In this document: piece by piece, positions 8,150-16,876 of the stretch
How positions within the stretch are numbered: the stretch's first letter is position 1
Layout of the letters: each line of letters opens with the position of its first letter
Source: Arthrobacter sp. Leaf137
GTDB lineage: Bacteria; Actinomycetota; Actinomycetes; Actinomycetales; Micrococcaceae
DNA length: 64,000 nt
Direction of reading: 5' to 3'
NCBI RefSeq assembly: GCF_001423525.1
Contig: NZ_LMOI01000020.1
Location: 960-64,959, forward strand
Notes under the pieces: model-generated
What the model saw: only the letters and a program-made list of their open reading frames with translations
Databases searched by the model: none
Told to the model about the DNA's origin: nothing
Translations under genes and position numbers: made by a program

Positions 8150-10189
8150 GTGACTCAGCTCATCACCACGGAACTGGTCGAGCTCGACCAGAACCTGGGC
8201 AACGACCCCGAGGCGGTGATCCGGCACCTGGCAAGCAAGGTTGCTGCCACCGGACGCGCAACAGAGGTTGAAGGCCTCTTTGCCGACGCCTACGCCCGCG
8301 AACAGAAGACCGCCACCGGCATTCCGGGCGGCATTGCCATCCCGCACTGCCGCTCGGCTGCGGTCGTCGAGCCCACCCTGGCCATGGCCCGCCTGTCCCC
8401 CAAGGTGGACTTCGGCGCCAAGGACGGCCCCGCGGACCTCGTGTTCTTCATTGCCGCTCCGGACGGTGCCGACCAGGCCCACCTGAAGCTGCTCTCCAAG
8501 CTGGCCCGGTCCCTGATCAAAAAGGACTTCACGGCCGCCCTCCGCAACGCCTCCTCCGAGGCGGAAATCGTGGAGCTCGTTGACGGCGCCCTGGCAGACA
8601 AGCCGGCGGCCCACGCTGCCGCGGCACCTGCTGACGCTGCTCCGGCGGCTGCCACGGCCTCCGCAGGTTCAGGTGCCGGTGCTGCGGCTGCCGGTCCCAA
8701 GCGCCTCGTGGCCGTCACCGCGTGCCCCACCGGCATCGCACACACGTACATGGCCGCTGACTCGCTGGTTGCCGCCGCCCAGGAAATGGGCGTAGACCTG
8801 CAGGTTGAAACCCAGGGTTCTTCCGGCGCCAAGCCGCTGGACCCCGCCGTCATTGCAGCAGCGGACGCCGTGATCTTCGCCGTTGACGTGGACGTCCGCG
8901 GCAAGGAGCGCTTCGCCGGCAAGCCCGTCATCAACGCCCCCGTCAAGCGCGGCATCGACGAGCCCGCCAAGATGGTCCAGGAAGCACTCGCTGCGGCTGA
9001 GAATCCGAATGCGCGCCGCGTCCCCCACTTCGGGGCGGAGGAGCAGGCCGAGAACGAGGCCACCGAAAAGGGCGAGCACATCGGCCAGAAGCTGAAGCGG
9101 GCACTCCTCACCGGTGTCAGCTACATGATCCCGTTCGTTGCCGGCGGCGGCCTGCTGATCGCCCTCGGGTTCCTGCTGGGCGGCTATGACATCACCGGCG
9201 TGGCGGACAAGGTGGTGCTGGAAAACAGCTTCGCCAACCTCCCCGAAGGCGGACTGGCCATTTACCTGGGCGCTGTCTTCTTCAAGATCGGCGCCCTGTC
9301 CATGGGCTTCCTGGTCCCTGCGCTGGCCGGCTACATCGCCTACGCCATCGCTGACCGCCCTGGCATCGCACCCGGTTTCGTGGCCGGCGCAGTTTCCGGA
9401 TTCATGGGCGCCGGGTTCCTCGGCGGCATCGTGGGCGGCCTGCTGGCCGGCTACATCGCGCACCTGATCGGCACCTGGCAGGTGGCCCGCTGGCTGCGTG
9501 GCCTCATGCCGGTGGTCATCATCCCGCTGCTGGCTTCCATCGTGGCTTCGGGCCTCATGTTCCTGGTCCTCGGCGGTCCCATCGCGGGCCTCACCACCGC
9601 TCTCAACACCTGGCTGTCCGGCATGACCGGTGCTTCCGCTGTGGTCCTGGGCATCATCCTGGGCCTCATGATGTGCTTCGACCTGGGCGGCCCGGTCAAC
9701 AAGGTGGCCTACGCCTTCGCCGTGGCCGGCCTGAGCGCCGGCAGCGCCACCAACCAGGCACCGTGGCAGATCATGGCCACCGTCATGGCAGCGGGTATGG
9801 TCCCGCCGCTGGCCATGGCCCTGGCCACCGTCCTGGACAAAAAGCTCTTCAGCCTGGCTGAACGCGAAAACGGCAAGGCAGCCTGGCTGCTGGGCGCTTC
9901 GTTCATCTCCGAAGGCGCCATCCCGTTCGCCGCTGCCGATCCGCTGCGCGTCATCCCCGCCAGCATGCTGGGCGGTGCCCTCACCGGTGCCCTCACCATG
10001 GCCTTCAACGTCACGTCGCAGGCACCCCACGGCGGTATCTTCGTCTTCTTCGCCATTGGCAACGTGCTGATGTTCATCGTGTCGATCATTGCCGGCACCG
10101 TGGTCAGTGCGCTGGCCGTGGTGGCGCTCAAGCGCTGGGCAGTGAAGAAGAGCGTTGATACGGTTGAACCGGTTCCCGTAACCGTCTGA
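8150..10189 (+). CDS. fruA: PTS fructose transporter subunit EIIABC
   Basis: 679 residues starting at a GTG (8150) two bases after the fruK stop, with GAAAGGA just upstream. Domain order is EIIA (about 1-150, phosphorylated His66 in GIAIPHCR), an Ala-rich linker, EIIB (about 180-280, Cys192 in TACPTGIAHT), then a membrane EIIC domain (about 315-665) with eight or more hydrophobic segments. It imports fructose as fructose 1-phosphate. Phosphate reaches it through HPr, encoded next. The fused A-B-C order is normal for actinobacterial fructose permeases. The charged C-terminal tail is cytoplasmic. Confidence 0.93.
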   Translation: MTQLITTELVELDQNLGNDPEAVIRHLASKVAATGRATEVEGLFADAYAREQKTATGIPGGIAIPHCRSAAVVEPTLAMARLSPKVDFGAKDGPADLVFFIAAPDGADQAHLKLLSKLARSLIKKDFTAALRNASSEAEIVELVDGALADKPAAHAAAAPADAAPAAATASAGSGAGAAAAGPKRLVAVTACPTGIAHTYMAADSLVAAAQEMGVDLQVETQGSSGAKPLDPAVIAAADAVIFAVDVDVRGKERFAGKPVINAPVKRGIDEPAKMVQEALAAAENPNARRVPHFGAEEQAENEATEKGEHIGQKLKRALLTGVSYMIPFVAGGGLLIALGFLLGGYDITGVADKVVLENSFANLPEGGLAIYLGAVFFKIGALSMGFLVPALAGYIAYAIADRPGIAPGFVAGAVSGFMGAGFLGGIVGGLLAGYIAHLIGTWQVARWLRGLMPVVIIPLLASIVASGLMFLVLGGPIAGLTTALNTWLSGMTGASAVVLGIILGLMMCFDLGGPVNKVAYAFAVAGLSAGSATNQAPWQIMATVMAAGMVPPLAMALATVLDKKLFSLAERENGKAAWLLGASFISEGAIPFAAADPLRVIPASMLGGALTGALTMAFNVTSQAPHGGIFVFFAIGNVLMFIVSIIAGTVVSALAVVALKRWAVKKSVDTVEPVPVTV

Positions 10190-10255
10190 TCCGGCCCACC
10201 GACACAAACTCACCGGCGCTGAACCGTCAGCTCGCCGAAAGACAAAGGAGCAACA

Positions 10256-10534
10256 ATGCCAGAACGCACCGCAACCGTCGCCAGCCGCGTGGGCCTGCAC
10301 GCCCGTCCCGCCGCCATCTTTGCCGAGGCAGCCGGCGAGTTCGACCTGGACATCACCATCGCCCGTGAAGGCGAGCCTGCCGACGAGGCCATGGACGCGG
10401 CCAGCATCCTGTCCCTCATGAGCCTGGGTGCCTCACACGGCGACAAGGTGGTCCTCCGGGCCGAGGGCACAGGTGCAGACGATGCACTGGAACGCCTGGT
10501 GCAGATCCTGGAAACGGACCACGACGCCGAGTAG
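10256..10534 (+). CDS. ptsH: Phosphocarrier protein HPr
   Basis: 92 residues. The active-site motif is VGLHARPAA with His15, which accepts phosphate from enzyme I and passes it to EIIA. The regulatory-serine region reads AASILSLMSLG (Ser50 aligns with Ser46 of Firmicute HPr). The ATG follows AAAGGAG by about seven bases. It is the last gene of the fructose operon, 66 bases after EIIABC. No enzyme I gene is in this window, so it must be elsewhere. A large hairpin follows at 10568-10619. Confidence 0.93.
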   Translation: MPERTATVASRVGLHARPAAIFAEAAGEFDLDITIAREGEPADEAMDAASILSLMSLGASHGDKVVLRAEGTGADDALERLVQILETDHDAE

Positions 10535-10567
10535 CAGGCAGGCTGCCCCGGCAGCCGGACTAAGCCA

Positions 10568-10619
10568 AGCGGCCGCCGTCGCGCCTTCCCCTCGTGGGAA
10601 CGGCACGACGGCGGCCGCT
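10568..10619. terminator. Hairpin after ptsH, probable operon end
   Basis: A perfect 14-base inverted repeat (10568-10581 with 10606-10619, arm AGCGGCCGCCGTCG) encloses 24 bases, 33 bases after the HPr stop. No T run follows, so it may end transcription poorly by itself or protect the 3' end. Confidence 0.6.
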
Positions 10620-10662
10620 GGCGTTAAGCGTCCGGGTCGCCTCCCCGCGGCCGCGCCCAACT

Positions 10663-10714
10663 GGGTCGCAGTAGATGTCGTTATGAGCGTCCAAAACGAC
10701 ATCTACTGCTACCT
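10663..10714. repeat. Long intergenic inverted repeat, REP-like
   Basis: Arms at 10663-10682 and 10695-10714 pair over 20 bases with two mismatches; the inner 15 (10668-10682, GCAGTAGATGTCGTT, with 10695-10709) pair perfectly around a 12-base spacer. It sits between convergent genes, separate from the hairpin at 10568. Its lower GC content and length are unlike an ordinary terminator and resemble a dispersed palindromic element. Copy number cannot be seen in this window; I found no second copy. Confidence 0.65.
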
Positions 10715-10733
10715 GGTTGGAGGAAGGGGACGG

Positions 10734-11165
10734 TCAGGGGCGTTCGGCGATCGCTTTCACGTCGGCCACGAGCTTGTCCCACATGCCCTTCGAGTGGCTT
10801 GCCGCCTCTTGGCTCGGGTTGTTGTCCTGGGCGAGCGTGAGGTGGGTCCCACCGTCACGGTCTTGCAGCGTCCAGGTCAGGGTGTGGTAGTTCTCCGGCA
10901 CGTCGTCCTCGCCGCTGAGGGCGCTGAAATGGGTGTGCACCAGTTTCCGGCCGGGATCCACCTCCAGCACCTTGCCTTTGTCCTGGTACGGCTTGCCGTC
11001 CCATTCGCCGCTCCAGGTAATGGGGCTTCCCTCCGCCCAGTCCGTTTCCAGTTTGGCCCCGAACATGAACTCCCTGGCGGCTGCTGGGTCCGTGATGACG
11101 TTCCAGACGCGGTCCGGCGGGGCGTCGATGGTGGTGCTGGATGTTGCCGTGAAGTCGCCGGGCAT
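10734..11165 (-). CDS. SRPBCC/AHSA1-domain protein
   Basis: 143 residues of the START-like Bet v1 fold. The N-terminus TTIDAPPDRVWNVITDP is the usual opening strand and helix, the middle carries TWSGEWDGKPYQDKGKVLE, and the C-terminal helix is GMWDKLVADVKAIAERP. This matches the activator-of-Hsp90 ATPase homologue 1 group, which binds hydrophobic ligands; no specific role is known. The ATG at 11165 lies one base after the methyltransferase stop, so the two form an operon. The ligand is unknown. Confidence 0.85.
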   Translation of the reverse strand: MPGDFTATSSTTIDAPPDRVWNVITDPAAAREFMFGAKLETDWAEGSPITWSGEWDGKPYQDKGKVLEVDPGRKLVHTHFSALSGEDDVPENYHTLTWTLQDRDGGTHLTLAQDNNPSQEAASHSKGMWDKLVADVKAIAERP

Positions 11166-11166
11166 G

Positions 11167-12009
11167 TCAGGCCTTCCTCGCGGTGAACAGCAGGTATTCC
11201 CACTCCATCTGGAACGGGGTATCGCCATGGGCGTCGCCGAAGGAATCGGCGAGCTCCGTCAGCGCCTGGTCCAGTTCCCCGACCTTGTCCGCGTCGGCGC
11301 CGATGTACTTGTAGACGGCGATGGTGGGGCCGTAATGGGACTTGAAGTAGCGGACGAAGTCGCCCGGCTGGTGGAAACTCCGTACCGCCAGGGCCTGCTT
11401 GCGGACGGTCACGTCGGTGACCCTGTCCCCCAGCAGTTCACGGACGTGCTCCTCGCTCCCCCACAGCGGTGCCGGCTGAGCCCCCGGCGGTGGGGGCGGC
11501 GCAAACGGCTTCAAGGTGGCGAACATCCGCCCAACGAAGCCCTCCGGGGTCCAGCTGAGCAGTCCGATGTTCCCGCCGGGCTTGCACACGCGGAGGATCT
11601 CGTCCGCCGCCGCCTGGTGCCGCGGCGCGAACATGGCACCCAGGCAGGACATCACGACGTCGAACGCGGCGTCGTCGAACGGCAGCGCCTCGGCGTCGGC
11701 TTCTTTCCATTCCAGGCTGACGCCACGGTTGCCGGCTTCGCGCCGTCCGGCCTCGAAGAGCTCCGGGGTGAGGTCCGAGGCCACCACCTTGGCGCCCATC
11801 ATGGCCGCGGGGATGGCTGCGTTCCCTGACCCGGCGGCCACGTCCAGCACCCGGTGGCGGGAGCGGACGCCGCACGCTTCCACCAGGATGGCACCCAGCT
11901 CCAGGAGCATTTCATCCGCCAGCGCCGGGTAATCCCCGGACGCCCACATGGCACGGTGCTTCTGTTTCAGCGCCCGGTCCGCCTCGGCCGCATCGGTCTG
12001 CTCAGTCAT
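11167..12009 (-). CDS. Class I SAM-dependent methyltransferase
   Basis: 280 residues. The SAM-binding glycine loop is LDVAAGSGNAAIPAA (about 56-70), with the acidic residue of motif II in VASDLTPELF and motif III/IV in DVVMSCLGAMFAP. This is the UbiE/Methyltransf_11-25 type. The ATG at 12009 has GAGGAG nine bases upstream. It is first in a two-gene operon with the START-domain gene. The methyl acceptor is unknown; paralogues of this form are common in soil actinobacteria and are often called ubiquinone/menaquinone-type without direct evidence. Confidence 0.85.
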   Translation of the reverse strand: MTEQTDAAEADRALKQKHRAMWASGDYPALADEMLLELGAILVEACGVRSRHRVLDVAAGSGNAAIPAAMMGAKVVASDLTPELFEAGRREAGNRGVSLEWKEADAEALPFDDAAFDVVMSCLGAMFAPRHQAAADEILRVCKPGGNIGLLSWTPEGFVGRMFATLKPFAPPPPPGAQPAPLWGSEEHVRELLGDRVTDVTVRKQALAVRSFHQPGDFVRYFKSHYGPTIAVYKYIGADADKVGELDQALTELADSFGDAHGDTPFQMEWEYLLFTARKA

Positions 12010-12154
12010 GGTCCGCGCTCCTCATCGAGCCGTTGGGTTTCAGCGCGCTGCGGGCACAGCGGCGCTGCGATGCGACTCATTGTGGCCGCGCGGGCACCGG
12101 CTGTAAAGGTGGTCCGGCTATTTGCCGGGCCCGCGGCAGGGTCCCCGCCCCGAC

Positions 12155-13336
12155 CTACGCCGGCTTGCGCGCCCTGGTGGTGGCCTTCGCGGCAGGTTTT
12201 TCGGTGCTCTTTGACGCGGCCGTCTTTGTCCCGGCGGATTTGCCGGCGGCGGTCTTTGCTGCGGTGGACTGCGTGCCCGCGGACTTTGCCGCGGCGCTCC
12301 TTGTTGAAGTGCCCTTGGCTGTGGTGCTCTTGGACGCCGTCGATTTGGCAGCCGCGGACCGGGTGCCGGTTTTGGTGTCCGTCGCCTTGGCAGCCGATGT
12401 CTTCGAAGCCGCGGCAGTCCCGGTTCCCGACGACCGGGTACCGGAGGACCTCCGCGCGGGCTTGGCCGGCTTGTCCCCCGCTTCCTCCGACCCGCCGTCG
12501 TCGGACTCTTCCTCTTCGGAATCCGCCGCGCCCGGGGCCGCTGCCGCGCCGCCGCGTTTCCGGTCGAGGCTGCGCTTCAGGGCCTCCATCAGGTCGATGA
12601 CCTCGCCCTTGCCGCCGTCGCCCGCTTCCACACCGAACGTTTCGTCCGTGTCCAGGGACTCGCCCTGCTCCAGCTTGGCGTCGATAAGCTTCCGCAGCTG
12701 CACCTGGTAGTCGTCGGTAAAGGACTCCGGTTCAAAGTCCGCGGCCATCGATTCGACCAGCGCTGCGGACATGTCACGTTCCTGGGCGGAGATTTTGATG
12801 GCGGTGTCCAGGGCCGGGAAGTTGGCCTCACGCACCTCGTCCGGCCACAGCAGGGACTGCAGCACCAGGACGTCATCCTTGATCCGCAGCGCCCCCAGCC
12901 GGGTCTTCTCGCGCAGGGCGTACTGGACGATGGCCACCCGGTCGGTGTCCTCGAGGGCCCGGCGCAGCAGCACGTAGGCCTTGGGCGACTTGGAGTCCGG
13001 TTCCAGGTAATAGCTCTTCTCGAACATCATCGGTTCGAGCTGCTCGGACGGGACGAACTGCACCACTTCGATTTCGTGGCTGTTTTCCGCCGGGATGGCC
13101 TTCAGCTCGTCCTTGGACAGCACCACCGTCCGGCCGTCCTCTTCAAAGGCCTTCTCGATGTCCGAGTAGTCGATCACCTGCCCGCAGACCTCGCAACGGC
13201 GCTGGTAGCGGATCCTTCCGCCGTCCGCGTTGTGGACCTGGTGCAGACTGATGTCATGATCCTCTGTGGCGCTGTAGACCTTAACGGGCACGTTGACCAG
13301 CCCAAACGCGATGGCGCCCTTCCAGATGGCTCTCAT
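12155..13336 (-). CDS. ku: Ku protein for non-homologous end joining
   Basis: 393 residues. The Ku core (about 1-265) starts with the family-typical MRAIWKGAIAFGLVNVPVK and has CEVCGQVI and YYLEPDSKSPKAY in the expected places. A tail of about 125 residues made of Lys, Ala, Ser and Thr follows; such basic tails in bacterial Ku bind DNA. Ku homodimers thread onto broken DNA ends and recruit LigD, encoded divergently 40 bases away. I use the ATG at 13336; an ATG at 13351 (MLTVG...) is possible. Alternate acidic (EEEESDDGG) and basic blocks separate core from tail. Confidence 0.93.
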   Translation of the reverse strand: MRAIWKGAIAFGLVNVPVKVYSATEDHDISLHQVHNADGGRIRYQRRCEVCGQVIDYSDIEKAFEEDGRTVVLSKDELKAIPAENSHEIEVVQFVPSEQLEPMMFEKSYYLEPDSKSPKAYVLLRRALEDTDRVAIVQYALREKTRLGALRIKDDVLVLQSLLWPDEVREANFPALDTAIKISAQERDMSAALVESMAADFEPESFTDDYQVQLRKLIDAKLEQGESLDTDETFGVEAGDGGKGEVIDLMEALKRSLDRKRGGAAAAPGAADSEEEESDDGGSEEAGDKPAKPARRSSGTRSSGTGTAAASKTSAAKATDTKTGTRSAAAKSTASKSTTAKGTSTRSAAAKSAGTQSTAAKTAAGKSAGTKTAASKSTEKPAAKATTRARKPA

Positions 13337-13376
13337 CCCTACAGTCAACATCACGCCGGGCCGGAGGTGAAGACCC

Positions 13377-15905
13377 TTGGCTTCTAAGGAACGTGTCCGC
13401 GTGGCCGGGCGGGAGCTGACGCTGACCAACCTGGACAAAATCATCTACCCGGAAACCGGCACCACCAAGGCCGATGTACTGGCCTACTACGCCGCAGTGG
13501 CCCATGTCCTCATCCCCGCCGCAGCCAACCGGCCCGCCACCCGGAAACGCTGGGTGAACGGCGTCGGCACCGCAGGGAAGCCCGGCGAGGTCTTCTTCCA
13601 AAAGAACCTGGAGGACTCCGCCCCCGGGTGGCTTCCACGCGCCGCCATCACCCACAAGGACCGGACCATCCACTACCCCATGGTCAACGATCCCGCCGTG
13701 CTCACCTGGTTCGGGCAGATCAACTCGCTCGAAATCCACGTGCCCCAGTGGCGGGTGGATTCCCAGGGCAACCAGCTGAACCCGGACCGGCTGGTCCTGG
13801 ACCTGGACCCCGGCGAGGGTGCCGGCCTCGCCGAATGCCGTGAAGTGGCGCTGCTGGCCCGCGCCATCCTGCAGGACGTGGGCCTGGACCCGGTCCCCGT
13901 CACCAGCGGCAGCAAGGGCATCCACCTGTACGCACCCCTGGACGGCACGCAGACCTCGGACCAGATCTCGGAGTTCGCCCGGGAACTGGCGCGGGCCCTG
14001 GAGTCCGACCACCCGGACCTCGCCGTCAGCGACATGAAGAAGACCCTCCGCAAGGGCAAGGTCCTGGTGGACTGGAGCCAGAACAACGCCGCGAAAACCA
14101 CCATCGTGCCCTACTCCCTGCGCGGCCGGCCCACTCCGATGGTCGCCGCGCCGCGGACGTGGCGGGAGATCAGCTCCCCCACGCTCAAGCACCTCGACTA
14201 CCGCGAGGTGCTGCGCCGGGTGCAGGAGGGCAAGGACCCGTTCGCCGCCGTCGTCCGCGCAGTTGGAACGCTCGGGGAAGGCGACCCCGGCACCGGGCAG
14301 GACGGCACGCACGACGGCGGGAATCCCCGCCTGGTGAAGTACCGTTCGATGCGCGACCCAGAGGCCACGCCTGAGCCGTTCAGTGGCGCACCGCGCGGCG
14401 GCGACGCGTTCGTGATCCAGGAACACCACGCCAGCCGCCTGCACTGGGACCTCAGGCTGGAGCACGAGGGGGTCCTGGCCTCCTGGGCGCTCCCCAGGGG
14501 TGTGCCGGAGTCCGGCGGCAAGAACCACCTGGCCGTCCAGACCGAGGACCACCCCATGGACTACCTCACCTTCCACGGCACCATCCCCAAGGGTGAATAC
14601 GGCGCCGGCGAGATGACCATCTGGGATACCGGCACGTATGAGCTGCACAAGTGGATCAACGGCAAGGAGGTAATCGTCACCCTCACCGGCTCCGAGGGCG
14701 GCGGGCTGGGCGGCACCAGGAAGGTGGCACTCATCCATACCGGCCGCGGCCAGGGCAGCGACGCCGAAAAGCAGTGGCTGATCCACCTGATGGACAAGGA
14801 GGACCAGGGCGGACGACGGCGGCACGCACCTTCGTCCGCGGAGCCTGCAGACCGTGCCAAGCCGGCAGACGGCGCCAAACAGGTGGACAAGGCCGGAAAA
14901 GCCGGGAACGCCCCCCGCCAACCGGAGGACTCCCCTGTTCGGGTTTCCTCCGACGATTTCGGCCCCATGATGGCAACTGCGGGAGTCCCCTCAGACCTCG
15001 TCGGCAGCGACTGGCAGGTTGAACTCAAATGGGACGGGGTACGGGCCATCCTCGTGGCGGATGAGTCAACGGTCCGTATCTTCAGCCGCAACGGCAACGA
15101 CGTCACCAAAACCTACCCCGAGCTGACGGACCGGCGGTGCTGGCCGGAGCAGCCGTTCGTGGCCGACGGTGAGATCATCGCCATCGGACCCTCCGGCAGG
15201 CCGGACTTCGGCCTGCTGCAAGGCAGGATGAAACTCTCCCGCGCCGCAGATGTCGCCAAAGCCCGGAACGCCATTCCCGTGCGGTTGATGCTCTTCGATC
15301 TCCTGTACGACGGCGGCACCGACCTCCGACGCCTCCCGCTCAGCGAGCGGCGCCAACGGCTTGAACAGTTCTTCCGGCCCTCGGACTGCCCCGTGGAACT
15401 GTCCACGGTGCTGGATGACCCCGTGCAACACATCATGGACAGCGCACAGGAGCTGGGACTCGAGGGCGTGATGGCCAAGCGCACTGACAGCCGCTACGTC
15501 AGCGGACAGCGGACGCGCACCTGGATCAAACTCAAGACAGAGCGCACCCAGGAAGTGGTGGTGGGCGGCTGGCGGCCGGGCAAGGGCGGCCGCCAGGAAA
15601 CGGTGGGGTCCCTGCTGGTGGGCATCCCCGACGGGAACAAACTCCAGTATGTGGGCCGGGTGGGCAGCGGATTCAGTAGCCGTGAGCTGGCCGAACTGCG
15701 GCAAACCGTGGAGCAGCTGGCCCGGAAGACCTCACCGTTCCACGAGGTTCCCCGGCCTGACTCCGCGGACGCGCACTGGGTCACGCCGCAGCTCGTGGGT
15801 GAGGTGACCTACGGCGAGTGGACGGGCCCGGGGCGGTTGCGGCATCCCCGGTGGCGGGGCTGGCGCCTGGACAAGGACCCGTCAGAGGTGGTCCGGGAGG
15901 ATTGA
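13377..15905 (+). CDS. ligD: Multifunctional DNA ligase D (polymerase, phosphoesterase, ligase)
   Basis: 842 residues in the mycobacterial order. The primase-polymerase domain is about 1-300, with catalytic DLD at 142-144. The 3'-phosphoesterase domain is about 345-470 (EHHASRLHWDLRLEHEG from 349). The ATP-dependent ligase is about 525-842, with adenylated Lys551 in LKWDGVRA, ending in an OB fold (GEVTYGEWT). It fills, trims and seals double-strand breaks with Ku. The start is a TTG at 13377 behind GGAGGTGA, giving MASKERVRVAGREL; this also fits the family N-terminus. A 60-residue linker between phosphoesterase and ligase is Ala/Lys-rich. The gene diverges from ku with 40 bases between starts. 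Confidence 0.95.
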   Translation: MASKERVRVAGRELTLTNLDKIIYPETGTTKADVLAYYAAVAHVLIPAAANRPATRKRWVNGVGTAGKPGEVFFQKNLEDSAPGWLPRAAITHKDRTIHYPMVNDPAVLTWFGQINSLEIHVPQWRVDSQGNQLNPDRLVLDLDPGEGAGLAECREVALLARAILQDVGLDPVPVTSGSKGIHLYAPLDGTQTSDQISEFARELARALESDHPDLAVSDMKKTLRKGKVLVDWSQNNAAKTTIVPYSLRGRPTPMVAAPRTWREISSPTLKHLDYREVLRRVQEGKDPFAAVVRAVGTLGEGDPGTGQDGTHDGGNPRLVKYRSMRDPEATPEPFSGAPRGGDAFVIQEHHASRLHWDLRLEHEGVLASWALPRGVPESGGKNHLAVQTEDHPMDYLTFHGTIPKGEYGAGEMTIWDTGTYELHKWINGKEVIVTLTGSEGGGLGGTRKVALIHTGRGQGSDAEKQWLIHLMDKEDQGGRRRHAPSSAEPADRAKPADGAKQVDKAGKAGNAPRQPEDSPVRVSSDDFGPMMATAGVPSDLVGSDWQVELKWDGVRAILVADESTVRIFSRNGNDVTKTYPELTDRRCWPEQPFVADGEIIAIGPSGRPDFGLLQGRMKLSRAADVAKARNAIPVRLMLFDLLYDGGTDLRRLPLSERRQRLEQFFRPSDCPVELSTVLDDPVQHIMDSAQELGLEGVMAKRTDSRYVSGQRTRTWIKLKTERTQEVVVGGWRPGKGGRQETVGSLLVGIPDGNKLQYVGRVGSGFSSRELAELRQTVEQLARKTSPFHEVPRPDSADAHWVTPQLVGEVTYGEWTGPGRLRHPRWRGWRLDKDPSEVVRED

Positions 15906-15967
15906 CGGCCTTGCTGGCGGCAACGAGGCTCAGCAACGAGGCCCCGGCGACGCGCAGGCTCGCCCGT

Positions 15968-16024
15968 GACGCGGAAATTCCCTGCCGCTCCGCATATAAG
16001 GGCGCGCCAGGGAATTTCCGTGTC
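15968..16024. repeat. 17-base inverted repeat downstream of ligD
   Basis: Arms 15968-15984 and 16008-16024 pair over 17 bases with one G-T position; the inner 13 (CGGAAATTCCCTG with its complement) are perfect. The 23-base spacer contains an AT-rich core and GGCGCGC. It lies 60 bases after the ligD stop and before a convergent small gene. It could end transcription from both sides or be a dispersed palindrome; no T run supports a classical terminator. Confidence 0.6.
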
Positions 16025-16050
16025 GGTGATGAATGTGTGGTTCGCCCGTC

Positions 16051-16308
16051 TTAGGACGAGTGCGGCATCTGCGGCTTCCCGGTCCGGTGGACGGCGGCCA
16101 CGGAGGCTTCGTGGCCCATCCGCCCGTGGCCGGATCCCCGGTCCTTCGGGTGGCGGCGCTTGCCGTTACCGTCAGGCCAGGAGTTTTGCCGCGGCATGGC
16201 GCCAGCAGCGGTGGTGGCCGCTGCCGGCAGGTCCGGGGTGTCCATTGCCGCTGCCAGATGGTCCGCCATCTCCGGATTGAGGTGGGATTTGGGGTTTTCG
16301 TCAGCCAT
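16051..16308 (-). CDS. Small hydrophilic protein of unknown function
   Basis: 85 residues starting MADENPKSHLNPEMADHLAA, with AAAGGAAG about five bases before the ATG at 16308, a good ribosome site. The first half is acidic and probably helical; the second half is rich in His, Arg, Gly and Lys. There are no membrane helices and no domain I recognise. It converges on ligD, with the 17-base inverted repeat between them. The strong ribosome site and family-like start are the case for it being real; a longer frame from 16389 would be non-homologous leader. Confidence 0.5.
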   Translation of the reverse strand: MADENPKSHLNPEMADHLAAAMDTPDLPAAATTAAGAMPRQNSWPDGNGKRRHPKDRGSGHGRMGHEASVAAVHRTGKPQMPHSS

Positions 16309-16876
16309 TTTTCTTCCTTTCCACGATGAAATGAAGTCTTGAAGAGAGAGGCATCTGGGCCTCCTTATTCGCCGGTCATGCCGGCACATTCGTGAGGTCT
16401 GCGCTGTGAGGCTCAGCAGCGCCGGCGTGCCTGGCCCGGTGTCGGGCAGAGGGGATTTCCCGGCCGCACGCGTCTACTATTCGAAAATCAGTGTTCCCAT
16501 GGCTCAACCATAGGCAACGGCCCGGTGCCTGTGAACCCCCGGCACCGCCTGGAGGCGCCAAAAACGGCGGCGAAAATCCTCCGCGATGGCAGTGTCTGCC
16601 GTCACATCCAGCGCCCGATCACGGCCAAAACCGTGCCCCAACGAACGGTTACGGAAAAAGATTCGGTGACGGTAGACACAATCAGCATGCTTCCCAGTAT
16701 TCATAAGGGAAAACCAGGGAAATCAACCCGCAAAAGTTGGTCTGAAACGTGCGTAAAGGGGTAGACGGTACGGCATCAAACGGGCGAACGCTACAAAATC
16801 GGCGTAAAATTGAAGGCCTGCCCGGAGCGGGGCAGCAAGTAGTCGCAAGCAAATGACCTCCACAGGAGCTGACCAA
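16309..16876. other. 568-base intergenic region with no convincing gene
   Basis: This stretch separates the small leftward gene from the MHS permease. Frames on both strands here are short, start without a ribosome site and read as low-complexity. The right half (about 16600-16850) is distinctly less GC-rich, with several A runs, and is where a promoter for the permease is expected. Only weak inverted repeats are visible, for example TTCCC at 16691-16695 and GGGAA at 16707-16711. Confidence 0.5.

Noticed and set aside
8669..10300. 543-codon minus-strand frame across the EIIABC gene
   Set aside because: Gly/His/Gln-rich low-complexity translation typical of the reverse strand of a GC-rich gene.
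10428..11186. 252-codon plus-strand frame after ptsH
   Set aside because: Runs through a terminator hairpin, a long inverted repeat and the START-domain gene; no ribosome site.
13281..14921. 546-codon minus-strand frame opposite ligD
   Set aside because: Covers the LigD polymerase and phosphoesterase domains whose catalytic motifs are certain; no start signal.
16491..16764. Short frames of 66-79 codons on both strands in the gap before the MHS permease
   Set aside because: No ribosome sites and Pro/Arg/His-rich translations without pattern.
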